Assembly: GCA_903920215.1 (NCBI GenBank)
Contig: CAIXLG010000029.1
Span: forward strand, 1-40,802
Length of the DNA stretch: 40,802 nucleotides
Direction: 5' to 3'
DNA from: an uncultured Chlorobiaceae bacterium
GTDB taxonomy: Bacteria > Bacteroidota > Chlorobiia > Chlorobiales > Chlorobiaceae
Shown here: positions 24,389 through 33,473 of the stretch, in pieces
Layout of the letters: each line of letters starts with the position of its first letter
Numbering within the stretch: position 1 is the stretch's first letter
Notes under the pieces: generated by a model
What the model was told of the DNA's origin: nothing
Seen by the model: only the letters and a program-made list of their open reading frames with translations
Databases searched by the model: none
Program-made: the position numbers and the translations under genes

Positions 24389-25324
24389 TTATACACATTT
24401 CCCGGCCAACCGGTCGACAAGCGATGCCAGTTCACTCTCGTTTTCAGGAGCATCCACCCAGGTAACAGTAAGTCTGTTTTTAAAAAAAGTCAACTGGCGT
24501 TTTGCATAATTGCGGGTATGCTGTTTTACGAGATCGATTGCGGTTACGAGATCGATCTTTCCGTCAAAGTATTGAAACAGTTCCTGATAGCCCACCGATT
24601 GCAGTGCCGGTATTTTATCGTTTGCAAGCATTGCCTGGTATTTATGATGAAGCGTTGCTGCTTCCCGAGGAAGGCCTGCCTCCAGCATCTTCTCAGTGCG
24701 TTCATTGATGCGTTTATAAAGGGTTTCGCGGGGCATTGAAAGACCCCAGACAAGAAAGCGAAGCCCTGTTTCTGCTTTTCCCTGTGCCTGCAGTTCCGTA
24801 ACACTTTTTCCTGTTATTTCGATGATTTCAAGGCTTCGTATGAGCCGCTGTGTCTTTGTTGCATCAAGGGTGGCAGCCTGCTGAGGGTCTTTTTGGAGAA
24901 GTTTTTTATAGAGCTCCTCTTTTCCGATGATCTCAAGTTCCTGAAGGAGCTTTTTCCTGATTTCCGGGTTTCCGGGAGGCAGCTCTGCAAAGCCTTCAAG
25001 CAGCCCTTCAAGGTAGAGCGTTGATCCACCGGTAACCACTACTGGTAAACCCCTGCTCTGTATTTCTCGGATACGTTCTCTCGACTCAATGGCAAAGTCG
25101 CCCGCAGTAAAAGGCTCTCCGATATTTTTTTCATTGATAAAATGATGGTGTATATCGCGGAGCGATTCGAGGGAAGGCTTTGCTGAACCTATGTCGAGCT
25201 CGCGGTATATCTGGCGGGAATCGGCGGAAATGATTTCTGCTCCGATTTTTTTTGCCAGTGCGTGAGCGAGTGCTGATTTGCCGGATGCGGTGGGGCCGAG
25301 GATAACATGGACGGGTGTCAGCAT
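24389..25324 (-). CDS. miaA: tRNA dimethylallyltransferase
   Basis: Adds a dimethylallyl group to A37 of tRNAs that read codons starting with U. The P-loop is GPTASGKS at residues 10-17 when the start is ATG 25324; a longer frame to 25387 lies inside maf and is rejected. Other family blocks are ISADSRQIYRELDIGSAKP, HHHFINE, VVTGGSTLYLEGLLEG, TKTQRLIRSLEI and ALQSVGYQELFQYF, followed by VKQHTRNYAKRQLTFFKN. At 311 residues the length is normal. It overlaps the maf stop by 7 bp and so is translated from the same transcript. Its 3' end is duplicated at 23090. Confidence 0.96.
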   Translation of the reverse strand: MLTPVHVILGPTASGKSALAHALAKKIGAEIISADSRQIYRELDIGSAKPSLESLRDIHHHFINEKNIGEPFTAGDFAIESRERIREIQSRGLPVVVTGGSTLYLEGLLEGFAELPPGNPEIRKKLLQELEIIGKEELYKKLLQKDPQQAATLDATKTQRLIRSLEIIEITGKSVTELQAQGKAETGLRFLVWGLSMPRETLYKRINERTEKMLEAGLPREAATLHHKYQAMLANDKIPALQSVGYQELFQYFDGKIDLVTAIDLVKQHTRNYAKRQLTFFKNRLTVTWVDAPENESELASLVDRLAGKCV

Positions 25325-25899
25325 AAAAGCGGTTTTAAGGCCTTGCTGACCCTCGAAAGCGGAAGACCGACAACATTGTAGTAACACCCTTCAATACGTT
25401 TGATATAGCAGGCCATAAGAGGATCCTGAATGCCATAGGCACCAGCCTTGTCGTAGGGCTTTACGGAAAGAAGGTAGCGCTGGATTTCACTGTCCGTCAT
25501 CGGCTCAAATTCAACGGTAGTAACAACACATTCCGTGTAGGTTTTTTCGCCAAAGAGGAGTACAAATCCGGTATAGACCCGATGAGACCGATTTTGCAGG
25601 CTTTTGAGCATGTTGAACGCATCATCGAATCCGGCAGGTTTACCAAGAATCTGGTTTCCTTTAGCAACGACGGTATCAGCTGCGAGAATAACAGCCTTGC
25701 GCTTGTCACCTGCTATCACTGCAGCAGCAGCTTCTGCTTTCGTTAAAGCGATTTTTGTGATGTTATCTTCAAGAGAGAGTGACGGGTCAAAAATTTCCTC
25801 CGTTTCAACTGCAAGGGTTTCAAACGGGATATGCATTAATGAGAGTATATCCTTTCTTCTCGGTGACTGTGATGCAAGGATAAGCGTTGGTTTAGCCAT
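25318..25899 (-). CDS. maf: Maf-family nucleotide pyrophosphatase
   Basis: Hydrolyses non-canonical or modified nucleoside triphosphates (house-cleaning), in the cytoplasm. The family start LASQSPRRKDIL is at 8-19. AADTVVAKGNQILGKP carries the catalytic Asp, and the C-terminal blocks AGAYGIQDP and GCYYNVVGLPLSRV are intact. At 193 residues it is full length. It is 12 bp downstream of the symporter gene and overlaps miaA, so it is the middle of a minus-strand operon. The Maf-versus-YhdE substrate subgroup is not resolved. Confidence 0.94.
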   Translation of the reverse strand: MAKPTLILASQSPRRKDILSLMHIPFETLAVETEEIFDPSLSLEDNITKIALTKAEAAAAVIAGDKRKAVILAADTVVAKGNQILGKPAGFDDAFNMLKSLQNRSHRVYTGFVLLFGEKTYTECVVTTVEFEPMTDSEIQRYLLSVKPYDKAGAYGIQDPLMACYIKRIEGCYYNVVGLPLSRVSKALKPLLC

Positions 25900-25911
25900 G
25901 TGTTGTTTTTC

Positions 25912-27672
25912 TCAGTTCAGGTTGTTCCAGCCCCTGCGGTTAAGGTCTGCAAAGATAAGCGCTCCGGCAATACATCCGGCGCCGAGAAAAAAGAATCCCT
26001 GAAAAAGATCACCAAAGATAACTCTTCCCGTGCCGAACAGGATTGCATAGATCATAATGATGCCAAGTGCCCAGTCAACAAAAAGCATGGTGAATCCGGT
26101 GTCGGATTCCACATCGGGCAGGTTTTTTGCCACTTTTTTCCAAAGCACTCCTCCGACCCTTGTTTTTCTGTAGAACGTTTCAAGTTGAGCCGTTTCTGTT
26201 GGCGGTGTCAGAAAGGTGACCGTGAGGGTTGCCGCAATGGTAACGCCGACAATGATGAAAATCGAAAAGGGAAAGGTAATTGCTGTAAACAATTTTATCC
26301 ATGTGAAGACAATGAATGGGGCGACCATGGATGTGATTTCGGACCATGCATTGAGCCTCCACCAGAACCAGCGGAGAATAAGGACAAAGCCGGTACCTGC
26401 TCCGCACTGGATAATGAATTCCCATGCACCGGTTATGGTTTCAAGTACAAAGAAAGTGATGTAGAGAGCAAATGCGGCGGTCAGGAATGTCGTGATTTTA
26501 GAAATAGTGACATAGTGTTTTGCATTGCCATCCGTTTTAAGGAATCGTTTGTAAAAATCGTTGATCAGATAGCTTGTGCCCCAGTTGAGGTGGGTTGAGA
26601 GCGTTGACATGTAGGCTGCCAGAAAGGCTGCAATGAGCAGACCCTTAAGTCCTGGAGGGAGAACAGCTTTCATGACATAGACGAAACCATCCTCCTTTTG
26701 ATTCATTGGGAGATTTGGAAACATCACGAGGCTGACAAGGCCGACAATGATCCAGGGCCAGGGTCTGAGGCAGTAGTGGGCAACGGTAAACCAGAGCGTT
26801 GCCAGCAGGGAGTGTTTCTCGTTTTTAGCACTCATCATGCGCTGGGCAATATAGCCGCCACCACCAGGCTCAGCTCCAGGGTACCATGATGACCACCACT
26901 GGACAAATGCCATGGCTGCAAAAGAGGCAAAGGGAAGTGCGGCAGCGCCTGTCGGCGAAGTGCTTGAGTCTCTGCCGAATGATGGGAAAAAGTCGAACAT
27001 CCATGCCGGAAGTGCCTTGGTGAGGCCACCAGCAGAAACAACAGCGGGTGACTGAACAGCAAGGACAGCAAGGATGATACAGCCGGCCATGGCGATGACA
27101 AACTGGACGGCATCGGTAATTGATACGCCCCACAGGCCGGAAAGCCCGGAGTAAAAGGTGGTAAGCAGGACAAGCGCAACAATGGTCCATTCCGGATTCA
27201 GCTCCGGCACCATGATTTTGATGATCTTGAACATGGCCAGGTTGACCCAGCCGATAATGACCGCATTGATAAAGAGTCCGAAATAGACAGCCTTGAACCC
27301 TCTGAGAAATCTGGCAGCAGTGCCACTGTACCTCAGCTCAATAAACTCAAGGTCGGTAAGGATTTCTGCCCTTCGCCAGAGCCGGGCAAAAAAGAATACC
27401 GTGAGCATACCTCCCGAAACAAATGTCCACCAGACCCAGTTGCCGGCGATGCCGTTTTTGGCTACAAATCCGGCAACGGCAAGAGGTGTGTCGGCAGCAA
27501 AGGTTGTCGCTACCATACCGGTACCGGCAATCCACCAGGGGAGTTTGCGTCCGGAGAGAAAAAACTCATCGACATTTTCCGAAGCGCGGGAAGAGAACCA
27601 CAGTCCAATGACCAGTGTCAGCAGAAGGTATCCGAGGATGAAACTGTAATCAAGAATGTTGAGCTGATCCAT
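25912..27672 (-). CDS. Sodium/solute symporter (SSS) family protein
   Basis: A 586-residue membrane protein with about 13 hydrophobic segments, of the SSS family that couples substrate uptake to Na+. The family N-terminus LDYSFILGYLLLTLVIGLWF is followed by DEFFLSGRKLPWWIAGTGM and ATTFAADTPLAVAGF, which is near the sodium site. YSGLSGLWGVSITDAVQFVI and AAYMSTLSTHLNWGTSYLIN are also typical. A C-terminal hydrophilic loop (TPPTETAQLETFYRKTRVGG) precedes the last helices. The substrate is not identifiable; the downstream-coded maf and miaA are no guide, while the adjacent PfkB kinase and GH13 genes make a sugar or nucleoside possible. Start is ATG 27672. Confidence 0.9.
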   Translation of the reverse strand: MDQLNILDYSFILGYLLLTLVIGLWFSSRASENVDEFFLSGRKLPWWIAGTGMVATTFAADTPLAVAGFVAKNGIAGNWVWWTFVSGGMLTVFFFARLWRRAEILTDLEFIELRYSGTAARFLRGFKAVYFGLFINAVIIGWVNLAMFKIIKIMVPELNPEWTIVALVLLTTFYSGLSGLWGVSITDAVQFVIAMAGCIILAVLAVQSPAVVSAGGLTKALPAWMFDFFPSFGRDSSTSPTGAAALPFASFAAMAFVQWWSSWYPGAEPGGGGYIAQRMMSAKNEKHSLLATLWFTVAHYCLRPWPWIIVGLVSLVMFPNLPMNQKEDGFVYVMKAVLPPGLKGLLIAAFLAAYMSTLSTHLNWGTSYLINDFYKRFLKTDGNAKHYVTISKITTFLTAAFALYITFFVLETITGAWEFIIQCGAGTGFVLILRWFWWRLNAWSEITSMVAPFIVFTWIKLFTAITFPFSIFIIVGVTIAATLTVTFLTPPTETAQLETFYRKTRVGGVLWKKVAKNLPDVESDTGFTMLFVDWALGIIMIYAILFGTGRVIFGDLFQGFFFLGAGCIAGALIFADLNRRGWNNLN

Positions 27673-27744
27673 ATCTTCTTTTTCTTAAGTGTTTCTTTCC
27701 TCTGTTCCTTAATGTTCTGTGGCTCTCCGGGGAATCGCGTTCGT

Positions 27745-28656
27745 TTATTCGTCGATTCGTGAAAGTTCACGGAAGCTCTGGAACCTGTCTTCGATTTCAA
27801 GCATATTCAGGGCTGCAATTTTTTCGGTGCCGAATTTTTCCACACAGAAGCTTGCCATGGCGCTGCCGTAAAGAACTGCTCTGCGCATTTCAAGGTCGTT
27901 TATGGTTCCACAGCGTGCGAGGTGACCGATAAATCCTCCGGCAAAGGTATCGCCAGCACCGGTCGGGTCAAAAATGGATTCGAGCGGGAAGGCTGGAGCA
28001 GCAAAGATGCCATTGTCGGTAAACAGGAGTGCACCGTGTTCGCCTTTTTTGATGATCAGGGTCTTGGGGCCCATGTTGCGAATGATCCGTGCCGATTTGA
28101 CAAGGTTTGGGTCACCGCTTAAAATTCTTGCCTCACTGTCGTTGATGATGAAAATATCAACTCGTTCAAGGGTTTTTTTAAGTTCGGCAGGTTTGCCTTC
28201 GATCCAGAAATTCATGGTGTCGCAGATGACCAGCTTCGGCTTGTTAATCTGGTCGAGAACTTTGAGCTGCAGTTCAGGATCGATATTGCCGAGGCAGACA
28301 AATTCTGAATCACGGTATTCCTGGGGTACATGAGGGTCGAAATCAGCAAAAACGTTCAACTGTGTGTCGAGCGTGTCGCGAGTGTTCATGTCGTAATGAT
28401 AGCGTCCGGCCCAGCGGAAGGTTTTTCCATCCTCAACTTTTTTTATCCCTTTTGTGTCGATGTTTCTGGAATGCAGCAGGTCGAAATGTTTATCCTCAAA
28501 GTCAGAGCCAACGACGCCGACCAATTTTACCTTGTCGTCAAAATAGCTTGCCGAGAGCGCAATGTAGGTGGATGATCCGCCAAGAGTGTCATAAGAATTT
28601 CCGAAAGGCGTTTCGATGTCATCAAAGGCCAGAGAGCCGACAATGAGAATAGACAT
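27745..28656 (-). CDS. PfkB-family sugar or nucleoside kinase
   Basis: A ribokinase-type kinase that phosphorylates a sugar or nucleoside with ATP. The N-terminus ILIVGSLAFDDIETPFGN leads into LGGSSTYIALSASYF (substrate-binding GG). The C-terminal signature FDPTGAGDTFAGGFIGHLAR has the catalytic base D236, with D230 as the first Asp of the block. The length of 303 residues is normal. Compared with fructokinase or ribokinase it lacks a distinguishing motif I could use, so the substrate is open. It lies between the GH13 gene and the symporter gene on the minus strand, with gaps of about 60-70 bp. Confidence 0.9.
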   Translation of the reverse strand: MSILIVGSLAFDDIETPFGNSYDTLGGSSTYIALSASYFDDKVKLVGVVGSDFEDKHFDLLHSRNIDTKGIKKVEDGKTFRWAGRYHYDMNTRDTLDTQLNVFADFDPHVPQEYRDSEFVCLGNIDPELQLKVLDQINKPKLVICDTMNFWIEGKPAELKKTLERVDIFIINDSEARILSGDPNLVKSARIIRNMGPKTLIIKKGEHGALLFTDNGIFAAPAFPLESIFDPTGAGDTFAGGFIGHLARCGTINDLEMRRAVLYGSAMASFCVEKFGTEKIAALNMLEIEDRFQSFRELSRIDE

Positions 28657-28719
28657 AGTGTGATAATTGTTTGGTTTATTGAAAAATTACAAAAGATACG
28701 TTTTTTGCCGATTATCTCG

Positions 28720-30702
28720 TCAAACCTCCCCAGGGAGTTCAAAGAGCATGCATTGACCTGCAGCAAGGGTCACTTCAAGTTTATGTTCCTTGATTGGCAA
28801 AGATGTTTCGCTGATCAGGTCGTAGAGCGAGATATTGTTCATGCTGAATTCAAGTGCACCAGTTCTCTGTTCATAGAGGTTGCTGTTTCCGACAAAGAGC
28901 AGTGAACGGCCGCCGGATGATCTCATCACTGCAAAAAGTTCAGGTTCGGATACATAGGGTATGCTCATTGATCCTCTATCTCCGCATAGTAAAAGATCGA
29001 GATACCGCTTTCTGACATCAAGAATCTTTCTGATATAACTGTTGAGTGGCTCGAGGCCGTTTGTGTTTTCCCAGTCATAGCTGAACGCGCTGAAGAGGGG
29101 CAGCTTTTCGGGAGGATAGAGTGCCCTGTCCTCATCGGTGAAATTAAGGCCGAGGTTTACCGGATGCCATTCACAGAGCTCCATGCCTGATTGCAGAAAC
29201 GGGATTGCGGGCAGTATGGCACTGAGCGTGAATATAAATATTGAGAAGTTTCGTCCAGCCTCCCCTTGTGGGTAACGGAAGCAGACTCTTGGGGTGTTGT
29301 GATTTTCACCGGTTCCAAAAAACGGCAGTGCCACCCCTGTTCTGTTCAGGTGGTTTAACAATCCACGTATAAAGACAATATCGTGGATGACGAATGGAAG
29401 AGAGCCGAATACAGCATTGAACCCCTCATTGCGAATTTCAGGTGTCGGGTTGAAATTCTCATCCCAGAATGCAAAGTCGGGTTTGCTTTCGCGGGCTTTA
29501 CGGACAATATTTTTTTTCAGTTCTGAAGGCAGTGCATGGCCCATGTCGATCATGGCACCGTCAATGCCATAAAGCTGCTGATAACTGGGGATGATGTCCG
29601 AAATTTCATTCCAAAGCGCGGTATTGCAGTTCTCCGGATTTTCAAGAGCACTGTCGTACATCCTTATGGTATTGTAGGCAATGTAGTTGAACGCATCATT
29701 GTTGTGCATTTTCAGATAGGTCACATCGGTCCATGCCGGTTGCCTGTCATCAGGCGGCCAGTCTGAAAACGCACTTGCTATGCGGCAAGGTGTGCCATCC
29801 TCGGTACAACCCTGAAATGTTCCATCCTTATCATGAACTGTAACAGGCTGTGATACGAATTGTTCCCGGTATTCGGCAGAAGGAGCCGGAAGATTGTGCA
29901 TTTCATGGCGCTCTACCAGTTCATTAATCCATTTCAGTGTATCGGGCTCGAAATGAGGAGGGCCGTAATTGCGGGTATTATCATTCTCCCTGATCCAGTA
30001 AAACCAATCTGGGTGCTCTTTTATCCAGCGGCTGTCCATAGAGGCTGTTCTAAAGACAAACTCAAGCACCACATGGATGCCAAGCAGATGTGCCGCCTCG
30101 ACAAATGCTTTGAGCAGCGCTTCAGGAGAAAGGCCGAGTGCCGGCTCGTCAAGCATCGGGTCGAGCTTGCGCGGGTTTTTAACGGCATAAGGGGAACCCA
30201 GTGAGCCCTTTTTGCTTTGAGAGCCAATTTCAGTGAGGGGGAGAATGTAGACAGTATTTGCACCGAGATTTTTTATATACGGCAAAAGCGCAATTGCCTT
30301 GAGGAGGGTTCCGGTTTCCCTGAACCCGCATGAAAGTGGTTCTGTAGCGATTGAACCGTCGCCGTTATGGTCAAATGCTGTGGTGAGTCGAATAAAGAGG
30401 TTGTACACTACCGCACCCTCTCTCCAGTCAACAATTGGTTCTGTGGCAATAGTGGGATCAATGCCATGAAGGATGCTTTCAATAATTGCTGTATAGTATT
30501 CCGCAGGGTTGACCTGTTCGGTTCCACTGTTTTTTCCCGTCCAGATTCCGGGAACACTGTAGGAGCTTGCGGGGAAATGCTGATCCAGGCTTTTCAGCGC
30601 ATGGAGGAGCGATGCCAGATGAGTTGTCTGCAACGTATGGATAGTATGGTTATCAGGTAAGAAAATGTGAAGATAACGATTATAGAGAAAGCTAGCGTAC
30701 AA
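28720..30702 (-). CDS. GH13 (alpha-amylase fold) protein with degenerate catalytic signature
   Basis: A 660-residue protein with an alpha-amylase barrel: [36 protein letters not shown] and [13 protein letters not shown] are recognisable. The nucleophile candidate is D386 ([14 protein letters not shown]) and the acid/base is E415 (FWDENFNP). Three other hallmark positions differ. The invariant Arg two residues before the nucleophile is Met. Region I reads LEFVFRTA instead of DVVxNH. The third catalytic Asp is N469 in ENHNTPR. The frame has no ATG near its start; the earliest codon is TTG 30702, just after a stop at 30709, and no good ribosome site is seen. It could be an unusual maltosyltransferase-like enzyme or a non-hydrolytic relative. 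Confidence 0.8.
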   Translation of the reverse strand: MYASFLYNRYLHIFLPDNHTIHTLQTTHLASLLHALKSLDQHFPASSYSVPGIWTGKNSGTEQVNPAEYYTAIIESILHGIDPTIATEPIVDWREGAVVYNLFIRLTTAFDHNGDGSIATEPLSCGFRETGTLLKAIALLPYIKNLGANTVYILPLTEIGSQSKKGSLGSPYAVKNPRKLDPMLDEPALGLSPEALLKAFVEAAHLLGIHVVLEFVFRTASMDSRWIKEHPDWFYWIRENDNTRNYGPPHFEPDTLKWINELVERHEMHNLPAPSAEYREQFVSQPVTVHDKDGTFQGCTEDGTPCRIASAFSDWPPDDRQPAWTDVTYLKMHNNDAFNYIAYNTIRMYDSALENPENCNTALWNEISDIIPSYQQLYGIDGAMIDMGHALPSELKKNIVRKARESKPDFAFWDENFNPTPEIRNEGFNAVFGSLPFVIHDIVFIRGLLNHLNRTGVALPFFGTGENHNTPRVCFRYPQGEAGRNFSIFIFTLSAILPAIPFLQSGMELCEWHPVNLGLNFTDEDRALYPPEKLPLFSAFSYDWENTNGLEPLNSYIRKILDVRKRYLDLLLCGDRGSMSIPYVSEPELFAVMRSSGGRSLLFVGNSNLYEQRTGALEFSMNNISLYDLISETSLPIKEHKLEVTLAAGQCMLFELPGEV

Positions 30703-30896
30703 AAGATATTAAATCTGACCATCCAATCATCTTCTTTTTCTCTCTTCACTAAAGCGAGCCGTGTTGATACCCGGCTTTTTTGTTAAAGTCATAATAGTGG
30801 CCAGGGACATAGCCCCTCGTCTGAATATTTTTTAGGAGATCTGAATATAGTCTATATTTAGTCTTAATAGTTTTTCTTTATAAGCAGGAGATTACA

Positions 30897-31163
30897 ATGA
30901 AACTTTCAAGCCAGATTCACCCGATATCGTACCTCAAGTCCCATGCCGCAGAAATCGTAAAGGGCTTTGAAGACAATCGCAGTCCGCTTATCATCACCCA
31001 GAATGGTGAAGCCAAAATGGTTGTCATGGACATTCGTTCGTATGAAGAACAGGTGGAGGCAATGGCTTTTCTGAAACTCATTAACATGGGTAAAAAAGAT
31101 ATTACCCAAGGTAAGTTTCAGTCAGCTGAGGATTTCTTTTCTGAAATGGACAAGGAAGTGTGA
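30897..31163 (+). CDS. Phd/YefM-family antitoxin
   Basis: An 88-residue antitoxin. The N-terminal DNA-binding fold is typical: the LSSQIHPISYLKSHAAEIVK segment is followed by SPLIITQNGEAKMVVMDIRS and YEE. The C-terminal helix (KDITQGKFQSAEDFFSEM) wraps the toxin. Start is ATG 30897, preceded by an AGGAG site at about 30886. The stop overlaps the toxin start. Autoregulation of the operon is expected. The type of DNA-binding domain and the partner resemble Phd-ParE/RelE pairs. Confidence 0.9.
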   Translation: MKLSSQIHPISYLKSHAAEIVKGFEDNRSPLIITQNGEAKMVVMDIRSYEEQVEAMAFLKLINMGKKDITQGKFQSAEDFFSEMDKEV

Positions 31164-31492
31164 TGGCTCATTCAGTTTTTGTCTTAGAGAGCGCAAAGGG
31201 CGATTATCGCGAAATTAAAAAATATGTGATACGGAAATTCGGCGTCAAGGTCTGGCTGGATTCAGATTTGAAGTATAAAGAGATGCTGAAAAATATTGGA
31301 GAGTTTCCTTCTGCTGGTTTAGTGCCTGATGAAGCTATTCAGCTTGGCCTGCAAGGAATTCGCGAAAGTTTGGTTGGTCAAACGAGAGTTATCTATGAGG
31401 TTGTTCCACAGTGCGTTTATGTGTACATGTTTGTCTCAACCCGTCGTGATTTTATGGCAATGCTTGCTGATAGATTGCTGAAAGCAGAATAA
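31163..31492 (+). CDS. ParE/RelE-family toxin
   Basis: A 109-residue toxin of the RelE/ParE fold. The N-terminal helices contain ESAKGDYREIKKYVIRKFG, typical of ParE-like toxins. The beta-sheet core is GLQGIRESLVGQTRVIYEVV followed by VYVYMFVSTRRDF, with the conserved Arg in REslVGqtR. GTG 31160 is in frame, but ATG 31163 overlaps the antitoxin stop (TGATG) and has AAGGAAG upstream, so it is chosen. ParE toxins poison gyrase and RelE toxins cut mRNA on the ribosome; the sequence does not decide between them. Confidence 0.88.
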   Translation: MAHSVFVLESAKGDYREIKKYVIRKFGVKVWLDSDLKYKEMLKNIGEFPSAGLVPDEAIQLGLQGIRESLVGQTRVIYEVVPQCVYVYMFVSTRRDFMAMLADRLLKAE

Positions 31493-31615
31493 CGTCTTGT
31501 CTATATCTGATCTGCCATTCAGGCTGCTATATTCATTCCGAACCCCTATGTAAAACTGTTGAAATAACGTATTATTGAGTAATTATATTTTCCCTTATCA
31601 TTTAAAGGAATAATT

Positions 31616-31846
31616 ATGCAACCTAATGATCGTATCACCATAGACCCAAATATTTGTCATGGAAAGCCGTGTGTTCGAGGGCTTCGTTATCCTGTGGAAA
31701 CCGTGCTGGAATGGTTGGCTAGCGGAATGAGCATTGATAATATTCTTGGTGACTATGAGGACCTTGAGCGGGATGATATTCTTGCAGTTCTATCATATGC
31801 AGCACGATTAGCTCACATTAAGAGTATTACCATGCTGGCTGCATGA
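31616..31846 (+). CDS. DUF433 antitoxin
   Basis: A 76-residue DUF433 protein: ITIDPNICHGKPCVRGLRYP with VETVLEWLASGMSIDNILGDY is the family hallmark, related to the HTH that recognises the operon DNA. AGGAATAATT at about 31606 gives the ribosome site before ATG 31616. It ends in an ATGA overlap with the next gene. DUF433 proteins are the usual antitoxin partners of DUF5615 PIN-like toxins. Confidence 0.92.
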   Translation: MQPNDRITIDPNICHGKPCVRGLRYPVETVLEWLASGMSIDNILGDYEDLERDDILAVLSYAARLAHIKSITMLAA

Positions 31847-32196
31847 AGTTTTTGGTTGATGCCCAGTTGCCGCACCGTTTCTGCGACTGGTTACGGCAAG
31901 AGGGTCATGATGCGATGCATACCCTCGATTTAGACTTGAGCAACCGAACGCCGGATTATGAAATTATCCGCATCGCGGATAGGGATGCTCGCGTTGTCAT
32001 AACTAAAGATTGCGATTTCGTTCAATCTTTTTTCTTGCGAAATACTCCTCAACGTCTACTGCTTGTCGCTTCCGGTAACATAAGTAATGCTGAGCTTGAG
32101 CGATTGATTGTTGCAGCACTACCATCGATCGTAGAAGCATTTGAAAATGCCCGTTACATTGAAATCAGCAAAAAGTCATTGATCATCCATGAGTGA
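31843..32196 (+). CDS. DUF5615 PIN-like toxin
   Basis: A 117-residue protein with a PIN-like ribonuclease fold. Acidic residues at the expected positions are D6 (FLVDAQLP), E39 and the Asp pair of ITKDCDFVQ. The N-terminal MKFLVDAQLPHRFCDWLRQEGHDAMH is the standard start of DUF5615 toxins. It is translationally coupled to the DUF433 antitoxin by a 4-bp ATGA overlap. The pair looks intact. Its RNA target is not known. Confidence 0.92.
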   Translation: MKFLVDAQLPHRFCDWLRQEGHDAMHTLDLDLSNRTPDYEIIRIADRDARVVITKDCDFVQSFFLRNTPQRLLLVASGNISNAELERLIVAALPSIVEAFENARYIEISKKSLIIHE

Positions 32197-32305
32197 ATGT
32201 TGTGTGGGTATGTAGTGTAAACGGTTGTTTATAGAGTCATTTCCTTCGCCCTTCCATATGCATTTCCATGTTATTATAAATGTTTGATACTTTCATATTA
32301 TGAAA

Positions 32306-32510
32306 GGGCACCTCTATTTACTCGCTGAGAGTAAAAGATGGAGGGCAAACTTTACCTGCGGGCTGAAAAGAGTTATCCTCTGAGGACAACTTTGGGTTTG
32401 TTGGGGTTCAGGAATCACCCCAACCTACATGGGGGGCAACAACTCTCTATGGTTTGTTTTGTTGGGGTTCAGGAATTATCCCAACGTACATAGGGGGGAC
32501 CTCTATTTGT
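32306..32510 (+). repeat. Dispersed hairpin repeat, copy 3 (two hairpins)
   Basis: The fullest copy, in the 344-base gap before truA (32197-32540, where I see no gene). It starts at GGGCACCTCTATTTACTCGC and has two hairpins: GTTGGGGT/ACCCCAAC at 32400-32424, and GTTGGGGT/ATCCCAAC at 32461-32485. In the second, a C-to-T change keeps the pair as G.U in RNA. It ends at GGGGGGACCTCTATTTG near 32493-32510, in the same orientation as the start. Confidence 0.75.
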
Positions 32511-32540
32511 TCATACGTTTTATAGAAGGTATTTGTATTT

Positions 32541-33272
32541 ATGAAGAATATCAGGATTACCGTTGAATATGATGGTACTTCCTTTGCCGGATGGCAGAGG
32601 CAGTCTGGCAGGATAACAACTGTCCAGGGTGAGATAGAGGCGGGACTGGGGATGATTCTGCAGGAAAAAATTTCTCTTGCTGCTGCAGGGCGAACTGATA
32701 AGGGTGTTCATGCCAAGGCTCAGGTGGCAAATTTTTTAAGCGCTTCAACACTGGAGCTTCCCAGAATTGTCCATTCGCTGAATTGTGTTTTGCCCGACAC
32801 AATCAGGGTAAGTGACCCTCGTGAAATGCCTTATGAATTTCATGCACGGCACAGTGCCCGGGAGCGGCAGTACCGGTATTTTCTTCTTGAAGAGCCTTCA
32901 GCTATTTATGGCCGCTTTGCGGGATGTTCGTATGGAAAACCTGATATTGAGGTTATGCAGGAGATTGCCGCTTCTCTGGTTGGAACTCACGATTTCACAG
33001 CCTTTTCCAAGGAGGACAGAGATAATCCGGGTCGTCTCTGCAGTGTGACCGCGAGCGAATGGTACCGGTATGATCGCTATCTGGTATTTCAGATTTCAGC
33101 AAACCGTTTTTTAAGGAGTATGGTGCGCTATCTTGTTGATACAATGGTCTGCGCTGGAATGGGGGCGCTCAGTGTTGAAGAGTTCCATGTGATGCTTGAT
33201 TCAAGGGTGATATCAAATTCAGTAAAGCCAGCCGTTGCAAACGGTCTTTTTCTCTGGAAAGTTACCTACTGA
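32541..33272 (+). CDS. truA: tRNA pseudouridine(38-40) synthase
   Basis: Converts uridines 38-40 of the anticodon arm to pseudouridine. The catalytic Asp is D53 in AAGRTDKGVHAKAQVANF. The N-terminus VEYDGTSFAGWQRQ, the ARHSARERQYRYFLLE motif and the C-terminal RFLRSMVRYLVDTM with LFLWKVTY are standard. At 243 residues it is full length. Start is ATG 32541. The upstream gap is a dispersed repeat and the downstream gene is on the same strand about 200 bp away. Confidence 0.97.
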   Translation: MKNIRITVEYDGTSFAGWQRQSGRITTVQGEIEAGLGMILQEKISLAAAGRTDKGVHAKAQVANFLSASTLELPRIVHSLNCVLPDTIRVSDPREMPYEFHARHSARERQYRYFLLEEPSAIYGRFAGCSYGKPDIEVMQEIAASLVGTHDFTAFSKEDRDNPGRLCSVTASEWYRYDRYLVFQISANRFLRSMVRYLVDTMVCAGMGALSVEEFHVMLDSRVISNSVKPAVANGLFLWKVTY

Positions 33273-33473
33273 TATTGGAGTTAAAATGTGTTTTGTGCGT
33301 AAAAGATTATTGTATTAGTCAGGAACGGTTTTTATTGTTACTTTTTCAAGGTTGATTTCTGCTGTTTCAGCATGGATCGTTTAGTATTTCCTCTCTTAAT
33401 GAACGTGCCGCTAGTGAAAATAAGGGTTTATAATAAGGGTATTTCCAATAATCGTTGTGAGCGGATTGCGAGC

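Noticed and set aside
25325-25387. Longer N-terminus for miaA
   Set aside because: It lies wholly inside maf in another frame, and MLTPVHVILGPTASGKS is the normal family start.
30740-30776. Terminator between the GH13 gene and the Phd antitoxin
   Set aside because: Only about a 5-bp AGCCG/CGGCT stem with a T-run; too weak to call with confidence.
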